Notes under the pieces: model-generated
Database searches by the model: none
The model's input: the letters and a program-made list of their open reading frames with translations, nothing else
What the model was told of the DNA's origin: nothing
Made by a program: the position numbers and the translations under genes
From: an uncultured bacterium
Lineage (GTDB): Bacteria; Planctomycetota; UBA1135; GCA-002686595
Length of the DNA stretch: 64,000 nt
Assembly: GCA_938075305.1 (NCBI GenBank)
Contig: CALJGV010000033.1
Coordinates: forward strand, 62,001 to 126,000
Reading direction: 5' to 3'
Shown: piece by piece, positions 26,081 through 35,871 of the stretch
Numbering within the stretch: position 1 is the stretch's first letter
How the letters are laid out: every line of letters begins with the position of its first letter

Positions 26081-27109
26081 TCAGGTCCCGAGCAGTCGCC
26101 GGACCGTGGTCATGTGGCGCGCCGCGCCCTCGTCAATCTCGCTCGCCTCGATGCGCTCGTCCACGGTGTGGGCGAGGTCGATGGAGCCGGGACCCATGAG
26201 CAGAGGGGTCCCCCAGCGGCGCAGGTGCGGGGCGTCGGTGCCGAAGCCGACCGGCTCCGCGGTCTCGCCCTCGGGAACGAGGAAGCGCACGGGGCCGTAC
26301 TGCTCTCGCTCCTCCACCAGCTCCACGTGCGCCCCCAGGGACGCCTCGATGCGCGCGCGCACCACGTCCGGCTCCTCCACGGCGCGCACGAGGATGCTCG
26401 CGCGGGCGTCCGGCGCCACGACGTTGGGCGCCAGGCCGCCCTCGATCGTCCCCAAGTTGATCGTGCCCGCCCCCAGGTCCGGGTCGGTCCCCCAGCCACT
26501 ACCGGTGAGCCGCGTGCAGCACCCCACTAGCTCATGAACGGCGGAGGGCCCGAGGGGATTCGAGCTGTGGCCCGCGACGCCGCGCGCCACGAGGTCCGCG
26601 AGGAAGATCCCCTTGTGACCGCTGATGAAGCGGTTGCCGGTGGGCTCACCCACGATGGTGTAGCGGGGCGCCCAGCGGTCTCGCATGGCGGGGTCATCGC
26701 CCAGGGCGTGATCCGCCGCCGCGGCGCCGACGCTGTCCACCTCCTCGCCCACGGTGAACAGGAAGCCCATACGCCGCTCTCCATCCTTCACCAGCTGCTC
26801 CGCCGCGAGGAGCATCGCGAGGGCCTGCCCCTTGGCGTCGCAGGCGCCGCGCCCGTGGATCGTGCCGCCCGTGACGCGCGGCGCGATGAAGGGCGGAACC
26901 GTATCCAGGTGCGTGCAGAACACGACCTCGGGGCGCCCTGCCCGGGCCAGGACGTTGCGGCGACCGGACGCGACCTCCTGGTACTCCACGTCGAAGCCGC
27001 GCCGCTGAAGAGCCCGGCCGAGGGCGTCGCCGTAGTCCCCTTCGTTGCCAGTGATCGACTCGATGTCGATCCAGTCGCTGAGCGTCGAGGTGATCTGGCC
27101 CTGGTCCAT
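26081..27109 (-). CDS. argE: Acetylornithine deacetylase-like M20 metallopeptidase
   Basis: Hydrolyses N-acetylornithine to ornithine, with the related N-acetyl-citrulline or N-acetyl-lysine deacetylases as alternatives. The 342-residue protein shows the M20 metal-binding pattern: THLDTVPP (Zn-ligand His/Asp), GRGACDAKG (bridging Asp) and TVGEEVDS (catalytic Glu). The dimerisation insert includes GHKG. It is the last gene of the arginine operon, 10 bases after the NAGS-like gene. No argJ is present, so a linear pathway with a separate deacetylase is expected, which supports the argE assignment. The ornithine-type motif in argF argues against acetylcitrulline as the natural substrate. Confidence 0.87.
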   Translation of the reverse strand: MDQGQITSTLSDWIDIESITGNEGDYGDALGRALQRRGFDVEYQEVASGRRNVLARAGRPEVVFCTHLDTVPPFIAPRVTGGTIHGRGACDAKGQALAMLLAAEQLVKDGERRMGFLFTVGEEVDSVGAAAADHALGDDPAMRDRWAPRYTIVGEPTGNRFISGHKGIFLADLVARGVAGHSSNPLGPSAVHELVGCCTRLTGSGWGTDPDLGAGTINLGTIEGGLAPNVVAPDARASILVRAVEEPDVVRARIEASLGAHVELVEEREQYGPVRFLVPEGETAEPVGFGTDAPHLRRWGTPLLMGPGSIDLAHTVDERIEASEIDEGAARHMTTVRRLLGT

Positions 27110-27119
27110 GCCCTCGAGT

Positions 27120-27662
27120 CTAGCGGCCGACGCGCAGGGGCATTCCAGGTTTGGGGAGGGCGACCGCCGGGAGCCCTTCGCCGCTGGGGACGCCGAGCTC
27201 CTTGACCACGGCGACCTCGTCGCACTTGTGGAACTTGGGGCACTTCAGGCAGTCGGTGAACACCTTGTGCGGGAGCGACTCGTGCTCGACGACCTCGAAG
27301 CCCAGCTTCTCGAAGAAGCCGGTGACGTAGGTGAACGCCATGACGCGGGCCACCTCGAGCTCCTCGGCCTCGTCGATCAAGATTTGCGCGAGGCGCCGTC
27401 CGAGGCCGAGCTTCTGGAAGCGGGGTTCCACGGCGATGGAGCGCACCTCGGCGATGTCGGTCCAGATGATCGCGAGCGCGCCGCAGCCGGCGAACTCACC
27501 GTCGACGGTGGCGACGATGAAGTCGCGGATCTTCTCCACGATGGAAGCGGGCGAACGCGGGAGCATGAGCCCGTCGGCCGCGAGGCCGTTGATGAGGTCC
27601 ATCATCGGCTCGACGTCGCGCATGGTCGCGCGCCGCAGGCAGATCTCCGGTGCGGCGCTCAC
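27120..27662 (-). CDS. argA: N-acetylglutamate synthase, short GNAT type
   Basis: Acetylates glutamate with acetyl-CoA, the first step of arginine synthesis. The 180-residue protein is a lone GNAT domain: VRSIAVEPRFQKLGLGRRL (acetyl-CoA loop), an alpha-beta core, and a C-terminal HKVFTDCLKCPKFHKCDE segment typical of short-form NAGS enzymes. It lacks the amino-acid-kinase domain of classical ArgA, so it is not obviously feedback-inhibited by arginine. The GTG at 27662 overlaps the argH stop (GTGA). In some gamma-proteobacteria this domain is fused to the C-terminus of ArgH; here the two are separate but adjacent. Confidence 0.85.
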   Translation of the reverse strand: MSAAPEICLRRATMRDVEPMMDLINGLAADGLMLPRSPASIVEKIRDFIVATVDGEFAGCGALAIIWTDIAEVRSIAVEPRFQKLGLGRRLAQILIDEAEELEVARVMAFTYVTGFFEKLGFEVVEHESLPHKVFTDCLKCPKFHKCDEVAVVKELGVPSGEGLPAVALPKPGMPLRVGR

Positions 27663-29061
27663 GAGCCAGCCCCGGCGAGGAGCCCCTTCCAGCGCTCGAC
27701 CTCCGCGGCGACCCGCGCCGCCGCGGTCCCGCCGATCACGTCCCGCCGCGCGAGCAGGGCGTCGGTGCCGAGCTCCTCGGCGAGCGCCACGCCCTCCAGC
27801 TCCGGCATGGTCGCGGCGCGGGCGTCCTCGGAGAGGCGCTCCAGGGGAACGCCCTCCTCGACCGCGGCGTTGACCGCCGCGCCGACCCGGTCGTGGGCCT
27901 CGCGGAAGGGGACGCCGCGCTTCACCAGCAGGTCCGCGAGGTCGGTGGCGTCCAGGTGCCCCACGCCGCACGCGGCGCGGGCCTGCTCCCGGTCGAAGAC
28001 CACGTCTTGGGCCACCAGCGCGGCGACCTTGAGGCAGGTCCCGGTGGTGTCGAGGGCCTCGAAGAGGGCCTCCTTGTCCTCCTGAAGGTCCTTGTCGTAG
28101 GCGAGCGGGAGCCCCTTGGTGGTCGTGATGAGCGTGGTCAACGCGCCGTGGACTCGGCCCACCTTGCCCCGCAACAGCTCGAGGGCGTCGGGGTTGCGCT
28201 TCTGGGGCATCAGGCTCGAGCCCGTGGAGACCGTGTCCCCGAAGGTCAGCACCGCCGCCTCCTGGCTCGCCAGGAAGATCCAGTCCTCGGCCATGCGCGA
28301 GAGGTGCAGCATGGTCGTGGTGCACGCGAAGATGACCTCGAGCACGTGGTCGCGGTCGCTCACCGCGTCGAGGCTGTTGCGGGTGGCCCCCGACCCGAAG
28401 CCCAGCTCGGACGCCAGCGCCTCCCGGTCCACCGGGTACGCCGTCCCCGCGAGCGCGGCGGAGCCCAGCGGGCAGGTGTCCATGCGGGACGAGGCGTCGG
28501 CCAGGCGATCGGCGTCGCGGGCGAGCATCTCGACGTAGGCGAGGCACTGGTGCCCGAAGGTCACGGGCTGGGCCCGCTGGAGGTGGGTGTAGCCCGGCAG
28601 GGGCGCGTCGTGAAACTCACCCGCGAGCTCCACCAGCGCCGCCTGAGCCCCGTGGATTCCGGCGCGGATGTCCTCGATGGCCGCCCGCAGGTGGAGCTTG
28701 AGGTCCGTGGCGACCTGGTCATTGCGGGAGCGGCCCGTGTGGAGCTTCTTCCCGAGGTCCCCCACGCGGCGCACGAGCTCCTCCTCCACGAAGGAGTGCA
28801 CGTCCTCTGCCCGGGAAACGTCCAGGGGCGAGTCGTCCTCCTTCAGCTCCGCGGCGATGGCCTCGAGGGTCGCCACGAGCTCGTCCCGCTCCGCGCCCGT
28901 GAGCACTCCGGCGCCCGCGAGGCCGCGGGCCCAGGCCACGCTGCCCGCGAGGTCGTCGAAGACGAAGCGCCGGTCGAAGGGGAGGCTGCGGTTGAGCTCC
29001 TCGAAGATCGGGTGCAGGGCGCCCTGGAAGCGCCCGCCCCACAGCTGCGGCTCGGACACGG

Positions 29062-29065
<4 letters not shown>
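27659..29065 (-). CDS. argH: Argininosuccinate lyase
   Basis: Splits argininosuccinate into arginine and fumarate, the last step of the pathway. The 468-residue length is standard. Hallmarks are WGGRFQG at the N-terminus, DVHSFVEEEL, HTGRSRNDQVATD (substrate loop), and the fumarase/aspartase signature GSSLMPQKRNPD. The start is the GTG at 29065, overlapping the argG stop; a second in-frame GTG (third codon, 29059) also exists. It overlaps the NAGS gene downstream, so both are translationally coupled. Confidence 0.95.
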
Positions 29066-30263
<1,198 letters not shown>

Positions 30264-30267
<4 letters not shown>

Positions 30268-31220
30268 GACTGTCCCTCCCCGCCGAGCAGCATGGCGAGC
30301 ACGGCCTTCTGGGCGTGCAGGCGGTTCTCGGCGATGTCGAAGACGATGGAGTTGGGGCCGTCGATGACGCCCCGGGAGACCTCGTGGCCGCGGTGGGCCG
30401 GCAGGCAATGCATGAACTTGGCGTGGTCGGTGTATTCCATGAGCTCTTCGTTGACGGCGTAGTCAGAGAAGACGGCGGCGCGTTCCTCGGTCTCGTCCTC
30501 CTGCCCCATGCTCGCCCACACGTCGGTGTAGACGGCGTGGGCGCCCTTGACGGCCACGATGGGATCGGTCTCCAGGGTGAAGCTACCGCCGGTCTCCTGG
30601 GCGGAGGCCACAGCCGCCCGTTCGATCTCGGCGTCCGGCTCGTAGCCCTCGGGGGCGCAGACGGTGACGTCCATACCGAGCTTGGTAGCCGCGGTGATCA
30701 GCGAGTGGCAGGTGTTGTTGCCGTCGCCAATGAAGACGAGCTTGCGCCCCTTCACCTCGCCCCAGTGCTCGATCAGGGTCATCGTGTCCGCCAGCGCCTG
30801 GCACGGATGGAGCAGCTCGGAGAGCCCGTTCACCACGGGCACGTCGGCGGTCTGCGCGAGCTCCACCACGGTGCGGTGCCGGTAGGTCCGGGCCACGATG
30901 GCGTGGGTCCAGCGCTCGAGGTTCTTGGCCATGTCCCGCACGGACTCGCGGGCGCCCATGCGGGCGCCGTTGGAGAGGTCGAGGAAGGTGGCGCTGCCGC
31001 CGAGGTCCTGCATCCCGATGTCGAAGGTGAAGCGGGTCCGAAGGGACTCCTTCTCGAACACCATGGCCAGGCGTTTGCCGCGCAGGAGGTCATTGTAGGC
31101 GGTCTGATTCGCCTTGATCTCGAGGGCGGTGTCCAGCACGAGCCGGAGCTCGTCGGGGGAGAGGTCCCCCAGCGACACCAGGTTGGGCGCGGGGAACGGG
31201 GCGATGGGAGCGGCGATCAT
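30264..31220 (-). CDS. argF: Ornithine carbamoyltransferase
   Basis: Transfers a carbamoyl group to ornithine to form citrulline. The 318-residue protein carries the carbamoyl-phosphate site S-L-R-T-R (in EKESLRTRFTF), GARMGARES, HPCQALAD, GDGNNTCHS and MHCLPAHRG. HPCQALAD, rather than HPCQELAH of N-acetylornithine transcarbamylases, favours ornithine as substrate. The ATG at 31220 overlaps the argD stop. The first carbamoyl-phosphate residue position is Leu where many OTCases have Thr, a known family variation. Confidence 0.93.
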
Positions 31221-32404
31221 GACGGGTCGGTCGGGAGGTCGGTGAGGACGCGTTCGAAGCGCGAGAGGCCCTCGGCGAGGTCCTCCGGCGTGAGGATGTA
31301 GGGGGGGAGGAAGCGGACCACGTCGCCCTGGGCGGTGCAGGTCAGTACCCCGGCGTCGAAGAGGCGGCCGGTGATCTCGGCGGCGCGGCCGGGGGCCACG
31401 ACGCCCTGCATCAGGCCGAGGCCCCGGCGCTCGGTGAGGACGTCGAAGCGAGCCACGAGGCCGTCGAGGGCCGCGGCGAGCGCGGCGCCCCGGTCGACCA
31501 CCTGCTGCTGCAGGCCTCCGTCGAGCTCGTCGAGCACGCAGAGGGCCGCTCGGCAGGCGAAGGGGCCGCCGCCGAAGGTGGAGCCGTGGTCGCCGGGGAC
31601 CAGCGTGCGGGCGTAGGGGCCGCGGGCCAGGGTCGCACCGATGGGCAGCCCGGCGCCGATGGGCTTGGCGAGGGTGACCACGTCGGGGGCCAGGCCGTAG
31701 TGGGCGCCGGCCAGGAAGGTGCCCGTGCGCCCGCCGCCGCACTGCACCTCGTCGGCGATCATGACGGTCCCGGTCTGGGTGCAGAGCTCGCGAGCCGCGG
31801 CCACGTAGTCCGCGTCCAGGGGCTGCACGCCGCCCTCCCCTTGGATCGGCTCCATGATGAAGGCCGCGGGTCCCTCGGCGAGGGCCGCCTCCAGGGCGCC
31901 GATGTCGTCGGGCTCGAGGAACTTCGCGGAGAGGCCCTCCCCGAAGGGCGTGCGGTAGGCGGCGTTGGCCGTGACCGACAGGCTCCCGAAGGTACGCCCG
32001 TGGAAGCCGCGCTCCAGGGCCACAAAGTGCTGGCGCTCGGGGCTACCGGTGGTGGCGTGGTGCTTGCGCGCCAGCTTCAGGGCGGCCTCGTTGGCCTCGG
32101 AACCGGAGTTGGAGAAGAACACCGCCTCCATGCACGTCAGCTCGCAGAGGCGCTCGCTGAGTTCCTCCCCCGCGCCGTGGCGGTAGAGGTTCGAGATGTG
32201 CCCGAGGGTGCCCGCCTGGTCCGCGAGGGCCGCGGCGAGGCGCGGGTGCCCGTGGCCGAGGCTGTTGGCCCCGATGCCGCTGATGAGGTCGAGGAAGCGG
32301 CGCCCCTCGGCGTCGTGCATCCAGGCGCCCTCGCCGCTCACGAAGAGCGGCGCGGCGCGGCGGTAGGTGCCCATCGTCCGGTCGCGGATGGTGACATCAG
32401 GCAT
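31217..32404 (-). CDS. argD: Acetylornithine aminotransferase
   Basis: A PLP enzyme converting N-acetylglutamate semialdehyde to N-acetylornithine. The 395-residue class III aminotransferase shows FFSNSGSEANEAALKLARK (PLP-phosphate site), GFHGRTFGSLS, EPIQGEGG, the DEVQCGGGRTG aspartate, and the Lys in TLAKPIGAGLP that forms the Schiff base. The start is the ATG at 32404, overlapping argB by 8 bases; an upstream in-frame ATG lies further inside argB and is less likely. Confidence 0.94.
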   Translation of the reverse strand: MPDVTIRDRTMGTYRRAAPLFVSGEGAWMHDAEGRRFLDLISGIGANSLGHGHPRLAAALADQAGTLGHISNLYRHGAGEELSERLCELTCMEAVFFSNSGSEANEAALKLARKHHATTGSPERQHFVALERGFHGRTFGSLSVTANAAYRTPFGEGLSAKFLEPDDIGALEAALAEGPAAFIMEPIQGEGGVQPLDADYVAAARELCTQTGTVMIADEVQCGGGRTGTFLAGAHYGLAPDVVTLAKPIGAGLPIGATLARGPYARTLVPGDHGSTFGGGPFACRAALCVLDELDGGLQQQVVDRGAALAAALDGLVARFDVLTERRGLGLMQGVVAPGRAAEITGRLFDAGVLTCTAQGDVVRFLPPYILTPEDLAEGLSRFERVLTDLPTDPS

Positions 32405-33206
32405 GGTGGGCCTCCGGGAGTTGCGCAGCGACGAGGGTCCCACGATCGGGGAGCAGGGCCGCGGCGACCGGGTCGTCCACGTCGCCCGCGGCGATCTTGA
32501 CGGTGGCCGCGGGCCGCGCCTCGGCGGCCGCGACGGCGGCCTCGACCTTGGGGATCATGCCCCCCGCGATCACCCCGCTCGCCTCCAGCGCGGACGCCGA
32601 CGCCCCGTCGAGGTGCGGGATGCGCTCAGCTCCGTCGCGGACGTGGGGCACGTCCGAGAGGAAGAGCACGGCGTCCGCGCCCCAGGCCTGGGCGATGGGC
32701 GCCACGGCCATGTCCGCGTTCACGTTGAGGAAGACGTCGACGTCGTCCGGCCGCGGGGTGACGGTCGCGACCACCGGCACGTAGCCCGCTGCGCCGAGCG
32801 CGGTCAGGACCTCGGGGCGGACCTCCTCCACCGCGCCCACGTGGCCCAGCGCGGGGTCGACGACGCCAGCCTTGAACAGGCCTCCATCGGCGCCCGTGAG
32901 CCCGACCGCGGAGACGCCCGCGCGCTGGAGCGCCGCCACCAGCACCGCGTTCACCTCGCCGCCGAGGACCTGGAGCACGGCCCGCGCCGTGCCGTCATCG
33001 GTGACCCGCAGCCCGCGCACCCGGCGCGGGACGAGGCCGAGGGCGTCCGTGAGCCGGGACACCTGGGCGCCGCCGCCGTGGATCACCACGACCTCGAGCC
33101 CCCGCTCCCGGGCCGCCCCCACGCTCGCCGCGAAGCGCGCGCGGGTCCCCGCGTCGTCGAGGATGGCCCCGCCGACCTTGACGAGGATGCGCTGGGGCTC
33201 GCTCAC
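32397..33206 (-). CDS. argB: Acetylglutamate kinase
   Basis: Phosphorylates N-acetylglutamate, the second pathway step. The 269-residue amino-acid-kinase fold has VKVGGAILDD at the N-terminus, VIHGGGAQVSRL, GLRVTDDGT, VNADMAVAPIAQAWGADAVLFLSDVPHV and the C-terminal GGMIPKVEAA. It lacks the N-terminal arginine-sensing helix of feedback-inhibited enzymes, so regulation may fall on ArgR instead. The GTG at 33206 overlaps the argC stop. Confidence 0.93.
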   Translation of the reverse strand: MSEPQRILVKVGGAILDDAGTRARFAASVGAARERGLEVVVIHGGGAQVSRLTDALGLVPRRVRGLRVTDDGTARAVLQVLGGEVNAVLVAALQRAGVSAVGLTGADGGLFKAGVVDPALGHVGAVEEVRPEVLTALGAAGYVPVVATVTPRPDDVDVFLNVNADMAVAPIAQAWGADAVLFLSDVPHVRDGAERIPHLDGASASALEASGVIAGGMIPKVEAAVAAAEARPAATVKIAAGDVDDPVAAALLPDRGTLVAAQLPEAHHA

Positions 33207-34204
33207 AGCAGCCCCCAGGTCTCGTCGAAGCCCTTGACCACGTTCATGTTCTGGAGCGCCTGGCCCGCCGCGCCCTTGACGAGGTTGTCGATGGCGGAGG
33301 TCACCACCACGGCGCCGTCCACCTCGGCCACGGAGAGGTGGCAGTGGTTGGTGCCCGCCACGTCCCCGGTGCGCGCCGGCTCGCCCATCAGGTGCACGAA
33401 GGGCTCGTGGGCGTAGGCCGCCTCGAGGGCGCGCGCGGCGCTCTGGACACCTGCGCCCGCCGCCGGCTCGAGGTAGATGGTGGCCAGCATCCCGCGGAAC
33501 ATGGGCGCGAGGTGAGGGACGAAGGACAGCTTGTAGGGCGACGAGGCGCCGCCCAGCCGCGAGAGGATCTCCGGTGAGTGCCGGTGGTTGCCGACACCGT
33601 AGGCCCGCAGGGTCTCGTTGACGTTGCCGTAGAGGGTCACGTCGCTGGGCGACTTGCCGGCGCCGGAGACGCCGCTCTTGGCGTCCACGACGATGCGGCT
33701 CCCCGCAGCGACCAGGCCCGCGTCCACCAGGGGCAGGATCCCGAGCAGGGTGGCCGTGGGGTAGCAGCCGGGGTTCGCCACAAGGCGCGCGCCGGCGAGG
33801 GCCCCACGCGCGTGCTCGGTGAGTCCGTAGGGTGCCGCGTCGCAGAGCGCTGGCTCGGGGTGGGTCACGCTGTAGATCCGCTCGAACTCTGCGGGGTCCG
33901 AGAAGCGGTGGTCCGCGGAGAGGTCCACGACGAGCGGGGCCGCCGGGCCGTCCAGGGCGGCCTTCGCCACGGGGACGCCCACGGTGTGCGGGAGGCACGT
34001 GAACACCACGTCGTGGTCGCGGCCGAGGGCCGCGAGATCCAGGGGCATCAGGGTCCACTGCCCCCGCGCGTCCAGGGGCGCGGGGTCGCCGCCCTCCCGC
34101 GCGGACATGGCGGTGATGGACTCGATCCCGGGGTGCTGCTTGCACAGCTCGAGGAGCTCGCGCCCGGCGTACCCGGTGGCCCCGACGACGGCGACGCGCG
34201 TCAC
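33203..34204 (-). CDS. argC: N-acetyl-gamma-glutamyl-phosphate reductase
   Basis: Reduces N-acetylglutamyl phosphate with NADPH. The 333-residue protein begins with the Rossmann motif VVGATGYAGRELL and has the catalytic Cys in NPGCYPTATLL. The active-site His region GNHRHSPEI and the FVPHLAPMFRGM stretch follow. The start is the GTG at 34204, overlapping the argR stop (GTGA); the open frame further upstream is inside argR. Everything downstream of argR is translationally coupled in this way. Confidence 0.95.
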   Translation of the reverse strand: MTRVAVVGATGYAGRELLELCKQHPGIESITAMSAREGGDPAPLDARGQWTLMPLDLAALGRDHDVVFTCLPHTVGVPVAKAALDGPAAPLVVDLSADHRFSDPAEFERIYSVTHPEPALCDAAPYGLTEHARGALAGARLVANPGCYPTATLLGILPLVDAGLVAAGSRIVVDAKSGVSGAGKSPSDVTLYGNVNETLRAYGVGNHRHSPEILSRLGGASSPYKLSFVPHLAPMFRGMLATIYLEPAAGAGVQSAARALEAAYAHEPFVHLMGEPARTGDVAGTNHCHLSVAEVDGAVVVTSAIDNLVKGAAGQALQNMNVVKGFDETWGLL

Positions 34205-34659
34205 GCCGTCACCCCCGCGGACCGGGCCAGCCGGTCGAAGTCCGCCACGAGGTCGCGGGCCGCGCGGTTCGCGGGGCAGATGATCAGGATCGTGTCGTCG
34301 CCCGCGATGGTCCCGAGCATGTCGGTGCGCCCCGAGGCGTCGAGGGCCACGGCCAGGGGAGAAGCGCCGCCGGGAGGCGTGCGCAGCACCACGAGGTTCT
34401 GGGCCGCCCGCGCGGACACCAGCCAGCGGCCGAGGGCGTCGACCAGGGGGCTGGCCGAGGCGGCGGGGACCACGTAGCCCGCCGCGCCCTTCACGGCGCC
34501 CAGCTCCCGGAGGTCGCGGGAGAGGGTCGCCTGGGTGATCTCGACGCCCCGGGCGGCCAGGGCGTCCACGAGGGACTGCTGGCTGGAGCCGTGGCCCTCG
34601 CCGATCAGCTCGACCACGAGGGCGCGCCGCTCGGCGGCTGTGGAGATGGATGACTGCAT
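34201..34659 (-). CDS. argR: Arginine repressor
   Basis: An arginine-responsive transcription factor. The 152-residue protein has an N-terminal winged helix (about 1-60) with VDALAARGVEITQATLSRD as recognition region, and a C-terminal oligomerisation/arginine-binding domain (about 80-150, GTIAGDDTILIICP). It is the first gene of the arginine operon, so its own promoter and all eight biosynthetic genes are probably under its control. A palindrome covering its start codon and leader may be the operator. The ATG at 34659 is used; no upstream start fits. Confidence 0.93.
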   Translation of the reverse strand: MQSSISTAAERRALVVELIGEGHGSSQQSLVDALAARGVEITQATLSRDLRELGAVKGAAGYVVPAASASPLVDALGRWLVSARAAQNLVVLRTPPGGASPLAVALDASGRTDMLGTIAGDDTILIICPANRAARDLVADFDRLARSAGVTA

Positions 34660-34691
34660 AAATCCGAACCTTAGGGCGCATATTCATGCAG
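34654..34691. promoter_or_regulatory. Candidate ARG-box palindrome over the argR start
   Basis: CTGCATAAAT (34654-34663) is the inverted repeat, with one mismatch, of ATTCATGCAG (34682-34691). The left arm contains the argR start codon, and the right arm contains ATTCA as in ARG boxes. The spacer (18 bases) is longer than a single ARG box, so two half-site pairs or an ordinary palindrome are both possible. Confidence 0.45.
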
Positions 34692-34746
34692 CGGACTTCC
34701 CCGGGCGCAACCCGGTTTCTCGGCTAAATGTCGCTACAAAGGAGCG

Positions 34747-35721
34747 ATGCCCCCCGCTCCGCTCCGCTACGTCCAGGCCGCCTGGACCCTCTGCGCCCGG
34801 TTCGCTGGCGCCCTGTGCCTGCTCCTCACGCTCGGCTGCGCCACCGGTCCCGTCGACGCCCCGACCTCGCCGGTCATCGTCGAGGCAACCTCGCTCCTGG
34901 GCGCGCCCCTCGAGCGGCCCGCGCTCTCCCCCACGACCACGAGGCGGCTGGAGCTCGACCTAGAGTCCGCGAGGCTCGCCCTCGAGGACGCTCCGTCCGA
35001 GCAACGCACGGTCTGGGTCGGGCGGCGCCTTGGGTACCTCGGTCGCTACGACGAGGCCATCCGCTGGTACCTCGCGGCGCTCGTACAGTACCCCGATAGC
35101 TACCGCCTGCGCCGGCACCTTGGGCACCGACTCATCACCGTTCGGCGCCTGGATGACGCGATCCAGGTCCTCACCGAGGCCAGACGCCTCGCGGCGGCTG
35201 CGACGAACCGGATCGAGCCCGACGGAGCACCGGGCCCCGAGGGCGAACCCCGCAGCACGACCCACGGGAACATCGACTACCACCTCGCCCTCGCGTACTA
35301 CGCCCGCGGCGACTTCAACGCGGCTGCGGACCTCTGGGTCGAGTGCGCCCGGCGCTGGGCAGGCAACGACGACTCGCGGGTCGCGGCCATGCACTGGGCC
35401 CACGTGAGCTTGCTCCGAGCCGGGCGCGAGGAGGAGGCGCGCAGCATCCTCGCGCTCGTCGACCGCTATCCCGACGTCATCGAGAACTTCGCGTACCTGG
35501 AGTTGATCCAGCTCTACCGCGGGGAGATCACCGCGGGGGCTCTGCTGGCCCGGGAGGATCGCAATGCAGCCCTCGAGTACGGCCTCAGCCGGTACCTGAT
35601 CCGGTTGGGGGCAGCAATAGACGGCGAAGAGCGCCTCATTCAGCTGAGCCAACGCCCCGAGTGGCCGGCCTTCGGCGTCCTCGCCGCCGAGGCGGACCTG
35701 GCGGACCCGACGTCTCTATGA
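34747..35721 (+). CDS. TPR-like lipoprotein
   Basis: A 324-residue protein with a lipoprotein signal (LLTLGCA, Cys near 30) followed by alpha-helical repeats (YDEAIRWYLAALVQYPDS, LDDAIQVLTEARRLA, YYARGDFNAAADLWVEC). It is transcribed divergently from argR; the 87-base gap also holds the putative ArgR operator, so both promoters may lie there. AAAGGAG is visible just before the ATG, one of the few clear Shine-Dalgarno-like stretches here, although its spacing to the start is short. Function is unknown; TPR proteins mediate protein contacts. Confidence 0.75.
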   Translation: MPPAPLRYVQAAWTLCARFAGALCLLLTLGCATGPVDAPTSPVIVEATSLLGAPLERPALSPTTTRRLELDLESARLALEDAPSEQRTVWVGRRLGYLGRYDEAIRWYLAALVQYPDSYRLRRHLGHRLITVRRLDDAIQVLTEARRLAAAATNRIEPDGAPGPEGEPRSTTHGNIDYHLALAYYARGDFNAAADLWVECARRWAGNDDSRVAAMHWAHVSLLRAGREEEARSILALVDRYPDVIENFAYLELIQLYRGEITAGALLAREDRNAALEYGLSRYLIRLGAAIDGEERLIQLSQRPEWPAFGVLAAEADLADPTSL

Positions 35722-35725
35722 GAGG

Positions 35726-35742
35726 ACCGGCAAGCGGCCGGT
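35726..35742 (+). terminator. Short hairpin after the TPR lipoprotein gene
   Basis: ACCGGC (35726-35731) pairs with GCCGGT (35737-35742) around a 5-base loop, just after the stop. There is no T-tract, so a terminator role is tentative. Confidence 0.35.
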
Positions 35743-35871
35743 GAGTCTGCCGCTGGCGACCCGATCCGAGACGAAGATCCCCGAGCCAGTGAACCCCGCG
35801 CGCAGACGCGCCGTCCTACACCAAGCTGCCGTGGTTCCCTTCCGGTGCCCGCCTCCGCCCACGCTACCCCC

